Shown here piece by piece: positions 17,819-28,042 of a stretch of 64,000 nt of DNA. The stretch spans positions 62,001 through 126,000 of the forward strand of contig NZ_CP109796.1 of NCBI RefSeq assembly GCF_038725785.1. Direction: 5' to 3'. Under the pieces are notes generated by a model. That model made no database searches and had not been told where the DNA came from. It saw only the letters and a list, made by a program, of their open reading frames with translations. The stretch comes from Termitidicoccus mucosus (GTDB lineage: Bacteria; Verrucomicrobiota; Verrucomicrobiia; Opitutales; Opitutaceae). How positions within the stretch are numbered: the stretch's first letter is position 1; every line of letters begins with the position of its first letter. Made by a program: the position numbers and the translations under genes.

Positions 17819-17893
17819 TTAACCGCAAAGAACGCAAAGAGCGCAGGGAACAATTCTATTTTTCCATGAGTTCTTTGCGTTCTCTGCGGTTAA
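17819..17893. repeat. Inverted repeat TTAACCGCAAAGAACGCAAAG
   Basis: Arms 17819-17841 and 17871-17893 pair over 23 bp with one internal mismatch and a 29-bp loop. The unit ACCGCAAAGAACGCAAAGA is a repeat I know from unrelated bacterial genomes. It lies in the gap 17590-17999, which has no gene. Confidence 0.75.
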
Positions 17894-17999
17894 ATAAGCA
17901 AACCAGCCATCGAAAATAGCGAGGATCCCCAAAAGAAAAGTTCGGGATTGCAGCGGAAGGCGCGATGCGTTGAATCAGGCGCGTTTTCCACCGGCTCAA

Positions 18000-18074
18000 G
18001 CGGGCATAGTATATCGGCTATTATGTGTGCTTCCCAAGCATGAGAGGAGGGTTCGACTCCCTCTGCCCGCACCA
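18000..18074 (+). tRNA. tRNA-Gly (anticodon CCC)
   Basis: The sequence folds as a tRNA. The acceptor GCGGGCA (18000-18006) pairs with TGCCCGC, followed by A and an encoded CCA at the end (18072-18074). The T-arm is GAGGG-TTCGACT-CCCTC. The anticodon loop is TTCCCAA with a TGTGC/GCATG stem. Length is 75 nt including CCA. The CCC anticodon reads GGG glycine codons. It is a potential integration site, but no integrase or repeat of its 3' end is visible nearby. Confidence 0.93.
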
Positions 18075-18134
18075 GCCGCCAGTGGGGAACAGGGGTGTAG
18101 CAGTGGGGGGTAATGGCGTTTGGCTACATTTTGG

Positions 18135-20159
18135 CTATAGCCGGGGGATGCCCGCCCATGACGGCTTGACCGCGGCGGATTCCGTGTCCGCCGGCATCGG
18201 CACGGGACAGTCGAGCGAATCGGCGATGGCGCGAAGGAGGTCCAGTTCGCCGGGCAATACTTTCCCGTCGGCCAGGACGACCCGCGCGGCCGCATCCAGC
18301 ACCCGGCGTTTCGTTTCGGCGGGAGCGGCGGCCAGCCGGTCGAGCGCGGCGTCCACGCTGGCAAAGTCGAGCGCCGCGCCGGATACATGCTCCCATGCGA
18401 CGGAAAAGCGGCGGCCTGCGGGGCCGGGCTGGCCGGCGGCGGCGAACGCGGCGCGCGCGGCGGCCTCATCGCGGGTGTCCGCGCCGGAGCCATGCCAGGC
18501 CAGAAACGCCATCACCAGGCCGGTGTCGTCGGCTGTCGTCCGCGCCGGCTGGCTCCTGTGGCGCGCGCCGGCGCCACCGCCGGTCTCCAGCAGGTGATGC
18601 CGGATCACGCGCATCAGCGCGTATTCAAAAACGGATATGCGGTCGTCGCATTCGGCCAGTCGCGTGACGGTGGCGGCGGTTTCGGCGGCGCGCCGGCCCG
18701 GCAGCATGCGGAGCGCGGGCATCGCCAGCTGGGCGAGCGGCAGGCGCGCGGCCTGCGGCAAGGCGAGGAGGTCCGGCTCCAGGCGGCGCACGATGCCGGT
18801 GGCGATGCCGCTTTGCAGGTGCAGCATGTCCCATTGCGCGCGGCGCGCCTGCGTGTCGCCGGCGAGCAGCAGGCCGGCCACGAGCGCCGGGGCCTGCTGC
18901 GGGTCTCCGGCGGCGTCCCGCAGCGCGGCGGGGATTTGCCCGATGAGCGTCCTGGCCCGCTCCATGGCGCGCGGGCCGGGCATCCCCGCGCTCGCGGTGA
19001 AGGATTCCGCCGCCGCCATGACCGCGCCGCCCCCGGCAAACGCCGCCGCGCCCTCGACCCGCAGCCGGCCCGAGGCCAGCGTCTCGCCGATGATGCGGGC
19101 CGCCTCGCCCGTGTTGATCGCGTGGATGCGCGCCACCCACGTGGGATGGGTGGCAAACCAGGCTTGCAGCCATTCGATTCCCGGATCGGCGAAGAAAAAA
19201 TGCCGTAATTGCCGCGCCGGGCGGCTGGTAATCACCGCGCCGTCCGACGTGCCGATTTTTTTCAGCGCGCCGATGATGCCGGACGGATTGCGCGTGAACT
19301 GCACCGAGGCCGCGTCGGCCAAAAATTCCCGCTGCCGCGAAATCATCGCCTGGAAAAGCCTGCCCGCGCACCAGCCCGCGTAGCCGAACGCCGCCACCGC
19401 CAGTCCCGCCGGGATGCGCACCAAGGCGACCAGGAACGTCATCCCGAAAAACACCGACTCCCCCAGGTGCCGGTCGAGCCTGGACGTGAATTTGTCCTCC
19501 TTGCCACTGTGGTCGCCGAGCATGGCCTCGCCGACCGTGCCGACGCACTGGAGCCCGGCCAGCAGCGCCGTGAGCAGCACGTTCAGGCGCATGTCGCCGT
19601 TGAGGATGTGGCTGAATTCGTGCCCGATCACGCCCTGCAACTCGTCGCGGGAAAGTTCCTCCACCGCGCCGCGGGTCACGACGATGACCGCGTCGGACGG
19701 CTTGAGGCCCGCCGCGAACGCGTTGATCGCGCGCTCGCGGTCGAGCAGGAACACCACCGGCATCGGCATGCCCGAGGCGAGCGCCATTTCCTCCACGACA
19801 TTGAGCAGCCGCCGCTCCATCAGGTCGTCCGTGCCCGGGCGCACCCAGCGCGCGCGCAGCAGCTTCGCCACCACCGCGCCGCCGCCGCTCAATTCCCGCC
19901 ATTTGCGCCATGCCGCTCCGGAAACAAGCAGCGCGGTGCCGAGCAGCAGGCCGAGGAACAGGCGCGGATGCCAGAGGCCGACCGGCGGGCCGGAGGTTTC
20001 GCCGGGCCGCGTGGCGAGCAGGCTCTCCCAGAGACCGAGCGCGCCCGCCGCGAGCAGGTAGGCGGCGAGCACGACGGCCAGCACGGCCGCGGCCATGAAC
20101 ACGAACAGCCGGACGGTGTTTTTTCGCGCGCGCGCCTGTGCATCAAAAAAATTCATCAT
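18135..20159 (-). CDS. M48-family (HtpX-like) membrane metalloprotease with TerB-like tail
   Basis: The 674-residue protein has two N-terminal membrane helices (about 19-43 and 66-84). A peptidase M48 domain follows, with zinc motif HEFSH at residues 180-184 and the third ligand Glu278 in EFLADAASVQF. A further hydrophobic pair lies at about 236-268. Residues about 590-660 (ETKRRVLDAAARVVLADGKV then ELDLLRAIADSLDCPVP) look like a TerB-type helical domain. The M48 plus TerB-like layout differs from plain HtpX (about 290 residues). It is predicted to degrade misfolded membrane proteins. An adjacent lemA gene, common with this type, is absent. Confidence 0.82.
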   Translation of the reverse strand: MMNFFDAQARARKNTVRLFVFMAAAVLAVVLAAYLLAAGALGLWESLLATRPGETSGPPVGLWHPRLFLGLLLGTALLVSGAAWRKWRELSGGGAVVAKLLRARWVRPGTDDLMERRLLNVVEEMALASGMPMPVVFLLDRERAINAFAAGLKPSDAVIVVTRGAVEELSRDELQGVIGHEFSHILNGDMRLNVLLTALLAGLQCVGTVGEAMLGDHSGKEDKFTSRLDRHLGESVFFGMTFLVALVRIPAGLAVAAFGYAGWCAGRLFQAMISRQREFLADAASVQFTRNPSGIIGALKKIGTSDGAVITSRPARQLRHFFFADPGIEWLQAWFATHPTWVARIHAINTGEAARIIGETLASGRLRVEGAAAFAGGGAVMAAAESFTASAGMPGPRAMERARTLIGQIPAALRDAAGDPQQAPALVAGLLLAGDTQARRAQWDMLHLQSGIATGIVRRLEPDLLALPQAARLPLAQLAMPALRMLPGRRAAETAATVTRLAECDDRISVFEYALMRVIRHHLLETGGGAGARHRSQPARTTADDTGLVMAFLAWHGSGADTRDEAAARAAFAAAGQPGPAGRRFSVAWEHVSGAALDFASVDAALDRLAAAPAETKRRVLDAAARVVLADGKVLPGELDLLRAIADSLDCPVPMPADTESAAVKPSWAGIPRL

Positions 20160-20267
20160 CGCGGACGAATTAACAAATCGCTAGAAGTTTGCACTCTCGT
20201 TTTCTGCCGCATGGCCGGCATCACCCAAATCCAAGGCACGGAGGCCGTCCTTCCATCGTCTTGGCGA

Positions 20268-20738
20268 TCAGGCACTGTCTGCCGGGGCCATCACCGCCCG
20301 CGACGCACGGCAATACTCGCTCAGCGACTCGTCCAGCTCACGCAATGCTTCTTCCAGTTCCCCGGCCCAATGCGACCGTTGCCGCAGCGTGACCAGCCGC
20401 CGCACCACCCGGTTCAACCGCTCGGCCACCCGCGCCTCACACTGCCCGTGCCTCATGCCCGCCAGTTCCACCAAAGCCATCGCCGCCTGCGCGTTCCCCA
20501 CCGCTTGGGGTGAAATGTCCGGCCAAAACCGCGCCACCCAGCCATCCTGCGTTTCCTTGCGCTCGACCAGCCATCGTCCTTCCGCGATCGCCCGTCGGGA
20601 ATAGCAAACCACATCGCCCCGCACATCATACGCCTCCTGCCACGCCCCGTCCTCGCGGGGCGGGTATGCCGTTTGGTCCAAGATTTCATCCGGGGCTGGC
20701 GGGGCCTCGTTCGCCCCTTGAGCATGGCTCGCCCTCAC
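20268..20738 (-). CDS. Hypothetical protein divergent to an XRE regulator
   Basis: This 156-residue protein begins at a GTG (20738). The frame stays open upstream to a TAA at 20901-20903 with natural-looking sequence (RAEAAYFERIIGRAAAKWEA), but I find no ATG, GTG or TTG in that extension. A nearby ATG (MNTPLTNLLLSTLSVGK) is in another frame. So either the GTG is the start, or a frameshift has split a longer gene. The protein has a beta-rich first half (DVVCYSRRAIAEGRWLVER) and a helical second half. Function is unknown. The head-to-head XRE gene suggests a small mobile or phage-type module. Confidence 0.5.
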   Translation of the reverse strand: MRASHAQGANEAPPAPDEILDQTAYPPREDGAWQEAYDVRGDVVCYSRRAIAEGRWLVERKETQDGWVARFWPDISPQAVGNAQAAMALVELAGMRHGQCEARVAERLNRVVRRLVTLRQRSHWAGELEEALRELDESLSEYCRASRAVMAPADSA

Positions 20739-20895
20739 CGGTTTCGCCGCCCGCCCGGCCTCCCATTTCGCCGCCGCCCGCCCGATGATCCGCTCAAAAT
20801 ACGCCGCCTCCGCGCGGGCATCTGGATCGCTCGCATTTTTCCCACGCTCAGCGTGCTCAGAAGCAGGTTGGTGAGAGGAGTATTCATGAGGTCTT

Positions 20896-20979
20896 GTGAT
20901 TTAAAAAATCACTATGTGACACTAAATTTCACATCAATATCAAAATTGCTTTTTTTCAACATGTGTATTTTTTAGTCAC
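20896..20979. promoter_or_regulatory. AT-rich divergent promoter/operator region
   Basis: The interval between the two divergent genes is sharply AT-rich against a GC-rich surround. GTGATTT-AAA-AAATCAC (20896-20912) is a 7-bp-arm palindrome. ATGTGA...TCACAT (20914-20934) is a second. A third TCACAT lies at about 20976-20981, reaching the XRE start. Repeated TCACAT/ATGTGA half-sites next to an XRE gene suggest autoregulatory operators. Confidence 0.6.
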
Positions 20980-21432
20980 ATGAGCAATTTTTCAGAGGCA
21001 CTCACCTCGGCCTTAAACGACACGACCCAAGGTGAATTTGCCGCCCGCATGAGCATCGACCGCACGGAAATATCCCGCTATTGCAGCGGCGCCAAAACCA
21101 TCACCCGCGAGCGGCTCCTGCGCATCCTCCGTGCCATAGACAACAAAACCAAGCGGCTGCACCTCCTCCTCGCTTACTTGAAGGACGAGGCCCTTGTCGG
21201 CATTCAGGCCGACATTCATCCCGGCGACTATGCCATCGCGCCAAAAAAGCCCGCCAATGACAACATCCCCCCTCTCGACCTGACCGCGGACATCGACACT
21301 ATCGTGGCCCGCTGTCTCGCCCCCAACGGCCAGCCCGTCCGCGACCTGCTCCGTGCCCTTGCCGAGTTTATACACAAGGAAAACCTTTCCGCCGCCCACG
21401 CAAAAGCCAAGCCGCAGCCTCCCCGCCGCTAG
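20980..21432 (+). CDS. XRE-type helix-turn-helix regulator
   Basis: The 150-residue protein starts at ATG 20980. Residues about 5-60 form an XRE/Cro-type helix-turn-helix: LTSALNDTTQGEFAARMSID, then RTEISRYCSGAKTITRERLL. The C-terminal half (HPGDYAIAPKKPANDN, then VARCLAPNGQPVRDLLRALA) is a short unrecognised domain. It is head-to-head with the hypothetical gene at 20268 and shares an AT-rich operator region, so it probably represses both. It looks like a phage or plasmid-type repressor. Confidence 0.8.
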   Translation: MSNFSEALTSALNDTTQGEFAARMSIDRTEISRYCSGAKTITRERLLRILRAIDNKTKRLHLLLAYLKDEALVGIQADIHPGDYAIAPKKPANDNIPPLDLTADIDTIVARCLAPNGQPVRDLLRALAEFIHKENLSAAHAKAKPQPPRR

Positions 21433-21910
21433 ATGTTCAATTCCCGGGTTGGTTCGCCGCTATTTCCGGTGTCCGGAACGAGAAGGTTTGAACAGCAAGG
21501 GCACAAAGACGCGAAGAGAAACTGCGCGGGGTTCTTTTATAAAGGCGGCGAGTGATTTTTTTATGAAAACAATCACTTTTACGTCTCTTCCGTTTTTGCG
21601 CCTTCGCGTCTTGCTGTGAAAACCCAACCTAATTGCTACCTGAAAATCAACAAACAGCGTCCCGACCCCTTCGGACTTTCCCCGGTTTGGAAAGAAAATA
21701 AGGGATCCGGGCGAAGCGGGATGCCCGATACCATTTACCAATAAAAACCGACTTTCGCCGGAGGGCCGAGCTCCCGCGAGGCCGTCGCGGTTACATGCGC
21801 CGGATTTCGGCAACGGCTTCGGACTTCCTTTCGGAACTTCAATGGTCAGTTTTTCAACAGCGCTTTTTGTATTCATAAGGCGGAAGGATTATACATCCGC
21901 CTTCTCATTC
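21433..21910. repeat. Gene-free stretch with degenerate inverted repeat
   Basis: The region 21492-21617 is an imperfect inverted repeat. AACAGCAAGGGCACAAAGAC faces GCCTTCGCGTCTTGCTGT, and inside it AGTGATT (21551-21557) faces AATCACT (21571-21577). The unit resembles repeats with CAGCAAGGCGCGAAGACG known from other genomes. A 138-codon frame on the minus strand crosses the repeat and has no family pattern, so it is not called. Nothing else is seen up to 21910. Confidence 0.55.
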
Positions 21911-22324
21911 CTACTTGTTCGGCTTTTTTAGTCCTGCTCGGAGGGAAATTAGCCCGCCAGCGAAAATCAGGATCAGAAAGCCAAAGCCAGACGCGTAGTC
22001 CCGGAAGGCGCTCAGGGCTTCGGGTGCCATCATTCTCCTGAGGTCATCGGTAGCGAGGAGACATGCGAAGGTAACAATCAAGAACGCGGTAAATCCGGAC
22101 GAAGATAAAAGCACCAGTCCGGTGTCGCGAAGCTTGCAACGATAGCCGCTGAAGGCGAACCCCGCCCAAAGTCCAAGCAGCGCTGGGACCAAAAAACCGA
22201 CCATCACGATGCTCTTTCCACCCAACGACGGTAGCTCCATGAACGCCAGCAGCGCCACCGAGTAGAAAAAGAAGCCGGCGACGACATAGCAAATAATGCT
22301 AAACACCCTGGCCAGCATTGTCAT
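21911..22324 (-). CDS. Small membrane protein, unknown
   Basis: The 137-residue protein from ATG 22324 has four hydrophobic segments (starting at VFSIICYVVAGFFFYSVALL, IVMVGFLVPALLGLWAGFAF, LVLLSSSGFTAFLIVTFACL and FGFLILIFAGGLISL). An ATG two codons later is an equal start. It overlaps the end of the gene at 22299 by 26 nt, so the two are probably cotranscribed. No function can be named. Confidence 0.6.
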   Translation of the reverse strand: MTMLARVFSIICYVVAGFFFYSVALLAFMELPSLGGKSIVMVGFLVPALLGLWAGFAFSGYRCKLRDTGLVLLSSSGFTAFLIVTFACLLATDDLRRMMAPEALSAFRDYASGFGFLILIFAGGLISLRAGLKKPNK

Positions 22325-22703
22325 GAGTGCGGGCGGAGAAAAACTCGCTCGCTTTCGGGCGAAACAGGAAGAACACGACCACGACAAAAACAATGGCGCC
22401 CGGTATCATTGCCGGTTTCATGGGTGAAGTGACGATGCCGAAGATGAACCCCAAGATGCCCCAGACGACATACAGGAATCGCGCCCACGCTTTTCCGCGA
22501 AGCATGAAGATGCCTGAAAGCAAGGTGACGAGCAGGCCGGCAAACGAAATCGCATACTGAATCGGGATGGGAACTGGATTCTTGGCCATCAATTCGTGCA
22601 CCATCGGATTTCCAATCGTCACGCCGGTGGTGACTAGAGAAATTCCTCCCGAGACAATTAGAAACCACGATATTACTGTGATCGAAATTGGTCTAGTTTT
22701 CAT
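22299..22703 (-). CDS. Small membrane protein, unknown
   Basis: The 134-residue protein starts at MKTRPISITVISWFLIVSGG (ATG 22701-22703). Eleven further upstream codons are open but less likely. It has four membrane helices, and the motif with ISxTVISWFLIxSG at the start is common among short uncharacterised four-helix proteins of environmental bacteria. PMVHELMAKNPVPIPIQY links helices 1 and 2. It is followed by an overlapping membrane-protein gene. No function is assigned. Confidence 0.65.
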   Translation of the reverse strand: MKTRPISITVISWFLIVSGGISLVTTGVTIGNPMVHELMAKNPVPIPIQYAISFAGLLVTLLSGIFMLRGKAWARFLYVVWGILGFIFGIVTSPMKPAMIPGAIVFVVVVFFLFRPKASEFFSARTHDNAGQGV

Positions 22704-22850
22704 ATTTTGCCGAATAGTGTCGTAGGCCAAACTCAATTTGGCCTTTTGGGTTTATACATAGCGGAGACACATAGTATCTTTTCCATTGCCGGTCAACATG
22801 TTGTTTTTAGGGTCGGGCTTTGCCGAACCGCAGAAACTAAGCTGAAACGC

Positions 22851-25709
<2,859 letters not shown>

Positions 25710-25808
25710 GTAAGGGGCAGGCGGTTAGGGGGCGGACGGCTGTTTTTCAAGGGTTTTGTTTTGGGGAGGAAATTTTTCGGGGTAAAAGTGAGGGAGGCGC
25801 CCATTGTA

Positions 25809-25908
25809 AATCGTTCTCGTTTTCTTACTCGTTCTCTCAGATTTCCGCGACGGGCGCTCCGACAGACAAAAAGCAGAAAGGAGAACGAGTAAGAAAACGA
25901 GAACGATT
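25809..25908. repeat. Perfect 28-bp inverted repeat upstream of cobS
   Basis: Arms 25809-25836 and 25881-25908 are perfectly complementary over 28 bp (AATCGTTCTCGTTTTCTTAC and so on) with a 44-bp spacer. It lies in the 273-bp gap between the divergent topB and cobS genes, so it cannot terminate either. It is 74 bp before the cobS start and might be in its 5' UTR. Confidence 0.85.
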
Positions 25909-25982
25909 GCGGAGGGGGCGGCCTCGTCTTGGGCACATCATTTGTTGCATCCACAACCGCCCGGACGCACGCTGAGCCCCCG

Positions 25983-26804
25983 ATGTCCTCGTTTCTGCGC
26001 AACGAATTTCGCGCCCTGCATTCCGCCGTGATGTTTTTCACGCGCATCCCGCTGCCCTCGCTCGCGCATCACGAGGACGCCGACTTGCAGCGTTCCTCGA
26101 CGTATTTCCCGCTCGTCGGCTGGCTGGTCGGCGCGGTGGCCGCGGCGGTCTGGTGGGCCGGGCTGGAGGTGTGGACGCCCGCCGTCGCCAGCGGAGCGAG
26201 CCTGGCGGCGACGCTGCTGCTCACGGGCGCGTTTCACGAGGATGGATTTGCCGACATGTGCGATGGGTTCGGCGGCGGGCACACGCGCGAGCGCGTCATG
26301 GAGATCATGCGCGATTCGCGCATCGGGGCGTTTGGCGCGATCGGGCTGGTGGTGATGCTCGGCTTGAAATGGCACGCGGTGGCGGCGCTCGCGGGCGCGG
26401 CCCGGCCGGGCGACGGCGGCGCCGCGGCGGGCTGGTCCGCGTTTCCCGCGCTGCCGCCCGGGCTGCTGGTCCCCGCGATCATCCTTGCGGCGCACGCGGT
26501 GTCGAGGGGGGCGGCGATCTCGTTGCTGGCCACGCTGCCCTATGCGCAGGAGACGGGAAAGGCCAAGCCGCTCTCGACCCGGCTGCGCGGCGGGCGGCTC
26601 GTCGTGGCGATGCTGCTGGCGCTCGCGCCGCTGGCGTTGCTCCCGGGGCGGCTTTGGTGGGGGCTCGCCGCCATCGGGCTGGCGCGCACGTGGATGGCAT
26701 GGCGGTTCAGGCGGCGCATCGGCGGCTACACCGGCGATTGCCTCGGGGCCGCGCAACAGGTCTGCGAACTGGTTTTTTATCTCACGGTGCTGGCGCTGTT
26801 ATAA
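25983..26804 (+). CDS. cobS: Adenosylcobinamide-GDP ribazoletransferase
   Basis: The 273-residue membrane protein starts at MSSFLRNEFRALHSAVMFFT (ATG 25983). FFTRIPLP (18-25) and HEDGFADMCDGFGG (85-98) are the hallmark segments of CobS, the latter being the acidic metal site. RIGAFGAIGLV and GGYTGDCLGA further fit the family. It joins adenosylcobinamide-GDP to alpha-ribazole in the last steps of cobalamin synthesis, at the inner membrane. No cobU, cobT or cobC gene is adjacent, and I see no cobalamin riboswitch in the leader. Confidence 0.92.
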   Translation: MSSFLRNEFRALHSAVMFFTRIPLPSLAHHEDADLQRSSTYFPLVGWLVGAVAAAVWWAGLEVWTPAVASGASLAATLLLTGAFHEDGFADMCDGFGGGHTRERVMEIMRDSRIGAFGAIGLVVMLGLKWHAVAALAGAARPGDGGAAAGWSAFPALPPGLLVPAIILAAHAVSRGAAISLLATLPYAQETGKAKPLSTRLRGGRLVVAMLLALAPLALLPGRLWWGLAAIGLARTWMAWRFRRRIGGYTGDCLGAAQQVCELVFYLTVLALL

Positions 26805-26902
26805 GACCCGGCGCGGGTGCCGGCGACGGATGTTTTTAGTTGTGCAAACTTTTCATCCCCGCTCTTGCAACCAACGCCGCGGCGCGGCTACTTATTGTGC
26901 GC

Positions 26903-27346
26903 ATGGCTGACAACGAGTTCACCACCTCCTCCTTTCGCGACGACGAGCAACCCGAGCTCGGCGACATCAAGATCAATCACAATGTCATCGCCAGCATCGT
27001 GCGCCTCGCCGCCTCGCAAGTCCCCGGCGTGTCCGGTGTCGGCGGCGGCTTCGCGGACGATCTCACCGAGCTTTTTACGAAGCGCGAGACCGACCATCGC
27101 GGCGTCAAAATCGTGGAGGACTCCGACGACGCCTATGCCATCGAGGTGCGCATCATCATCACCTACGGATTCGAGATCGGAAAAACCGCGCTGGACGTGC
27201 AGCTCGCCGTGCACAAGCAAGTCATGGGCATGACCGGCAAAAACGTGTCGCGCGTCGATGTGATCGTCGAAGGCGTGCGCCTGCCCTCGGACACCGCGAC
27301 GTCCGACAAAAACGACACGTTCTGGCCCGACACCGACACGGACTGA
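26903..27346 (+). CDS. Asp23/Gls24 family envelope stress protein
   Basis: The 147-residue protein starts at MADNEFTTSSF (ATG 26903). The body ELGDIKINHNVIASIVRLAA, VPGVSGVGGGF, IEVRIIITYGFEIG and MTGKNVSRVDVIVEGV matches the Asp23/Gls24 (DUF322) fold. The C-terminus is acidic. In Gram-positives the family sits at the membrane through AmaP. Here a protein like AmaP follows, so the pair is retained in this lineage. Role in envelope stress is inferred from the family. Confidence 0.88.
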   Translation: MADNEFTTSSFRDDEQPELGDIKINHNVIASIVRLAASQVPGVSGVGGGFADDLTELFTKRETDHRGVKIVEDSDDAYAIEVRIIITYGFEIGKTALDVQLAVHKQVMGMTGKNVSRVDVIVEGVRLPSDTATSDKNDTFWPDTDTD

Positions 27347-27400
27347 GTCCGCTGATTCCCTCTTTTTTCCCCGTCCATTATTCCCTCACCCAACCGCGCC

Positions 27401-27817
27401 GTGTTTACCCGGATCACCCAATTCTTTGTCAACTCACCCGTCGAAATCCTCGTCCTGTGGGGCCTCGTCGTGGTGCTGGTCATCGTGCTGATTTTCAGCC
27501 GTCCCTCGCGCGTGACGCTCGCGACCGGAAAAGACGGCTCGCTACAAATCTCCCGCCACGCGCTGCACCGGCTGATCGAGGCATGCTGCGAACAAGTGAA
27601 GGGGGTCGATTCCGCTCGGGCGACCGTGTCGGGCAGCGCGGGCAGGTTCAAAACCCGCATCCGCTTGAAAGTGCGCCCCGACGCGAAGCTCGATGCCATC
27701 CAAGGCTACCTTACGCAGGAAGTGGCGGGCATTTACCGCGAGAATCTCGGCATCGAAAACGAGGGCCCGGTCGAAATCGACATCACGGGCGTCGTGCCGG
27801 AGGAAAAAGGATTCTGA
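27401..27817 (+). CDS. AmaP-like membrane anchor for the Asp23 protein
   Basis: The 138-residue protein starts at a GTG (27401). One membrane helix (about residues 13-32, VEILVLWGLVVVLVIVLIFS) is followed by a soluble domain with ISRHALHRLIEACCEQVKGV and RFKTRIRLKVRPDAKL, which itself resembles a shortened Asp23 fold as in AmaP. It lies 54 bp after the Asp23/Gls24 gene and is probably in its operon. It is shorter than typical AmaP, which has two helices. Confidence 0.75.
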   Translation: MFTRITQFFVNSPVEILVLWGLVVVLVIVLIFSRPSRVTLATGKDGSLQISRHALHRLIEACCEQVKGVDSARATVSGSAGRFKTRIRLKVRPDAKLDAIQGYLTQEVAGIYRENLGIENEGPVEIDITGVVPEEKGF

Positions 27818-27842
27818 GCATCCCCGTCTGCGCGGTCAATAT

Positions 27843-27945
27843 TACCATTTCCGAATGAAATTTATCCTTTTGGAGGGACGGCCCGGAGGCCGTTGCTCCA
27901 AAAAGACAGAAGCCGCTAAAGTCTAAAAACAGTCCGGAATTGGTG
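27843..27945. mobile_element. MITE-like element with imperfect terminal inverted repeats
   Basis: The 103-bp segment begins TACCATTTCCGAA and ends TCCGGAATTGGTG, imperfect inverted ends of 13 bp. Within it TTTTGGAGGGACGGC faces GCCGTTGCTCCAAAA. A second element with the same two ends lies at 60810-60943 but has a different interior. It encodes nothing. Confidence 0.55.
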
Positions 27946-28042
27946 TAATCATTGGGTCACAATCCCGGTCTGCCCGAGGCTTCCGGGGCATCACCCATGG
28001 CTGCGCGCTCCGCCGGCGGGGGAGGACCGCCCGCCCGGCGCT

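Noticed and set aside
18000-18134. tRNA-Gly as integration site of the conjugative element
   Set aside because: The element genes lie 10 kb away, there is no integrase and no repeat of the tRNA 3' end was found.
21460-21876. 138-codon minus-strand frame
   Set aside because: It crosses a degenerate inverted repeat and has no family pattern. It looks like chance reading of repeat DNA.
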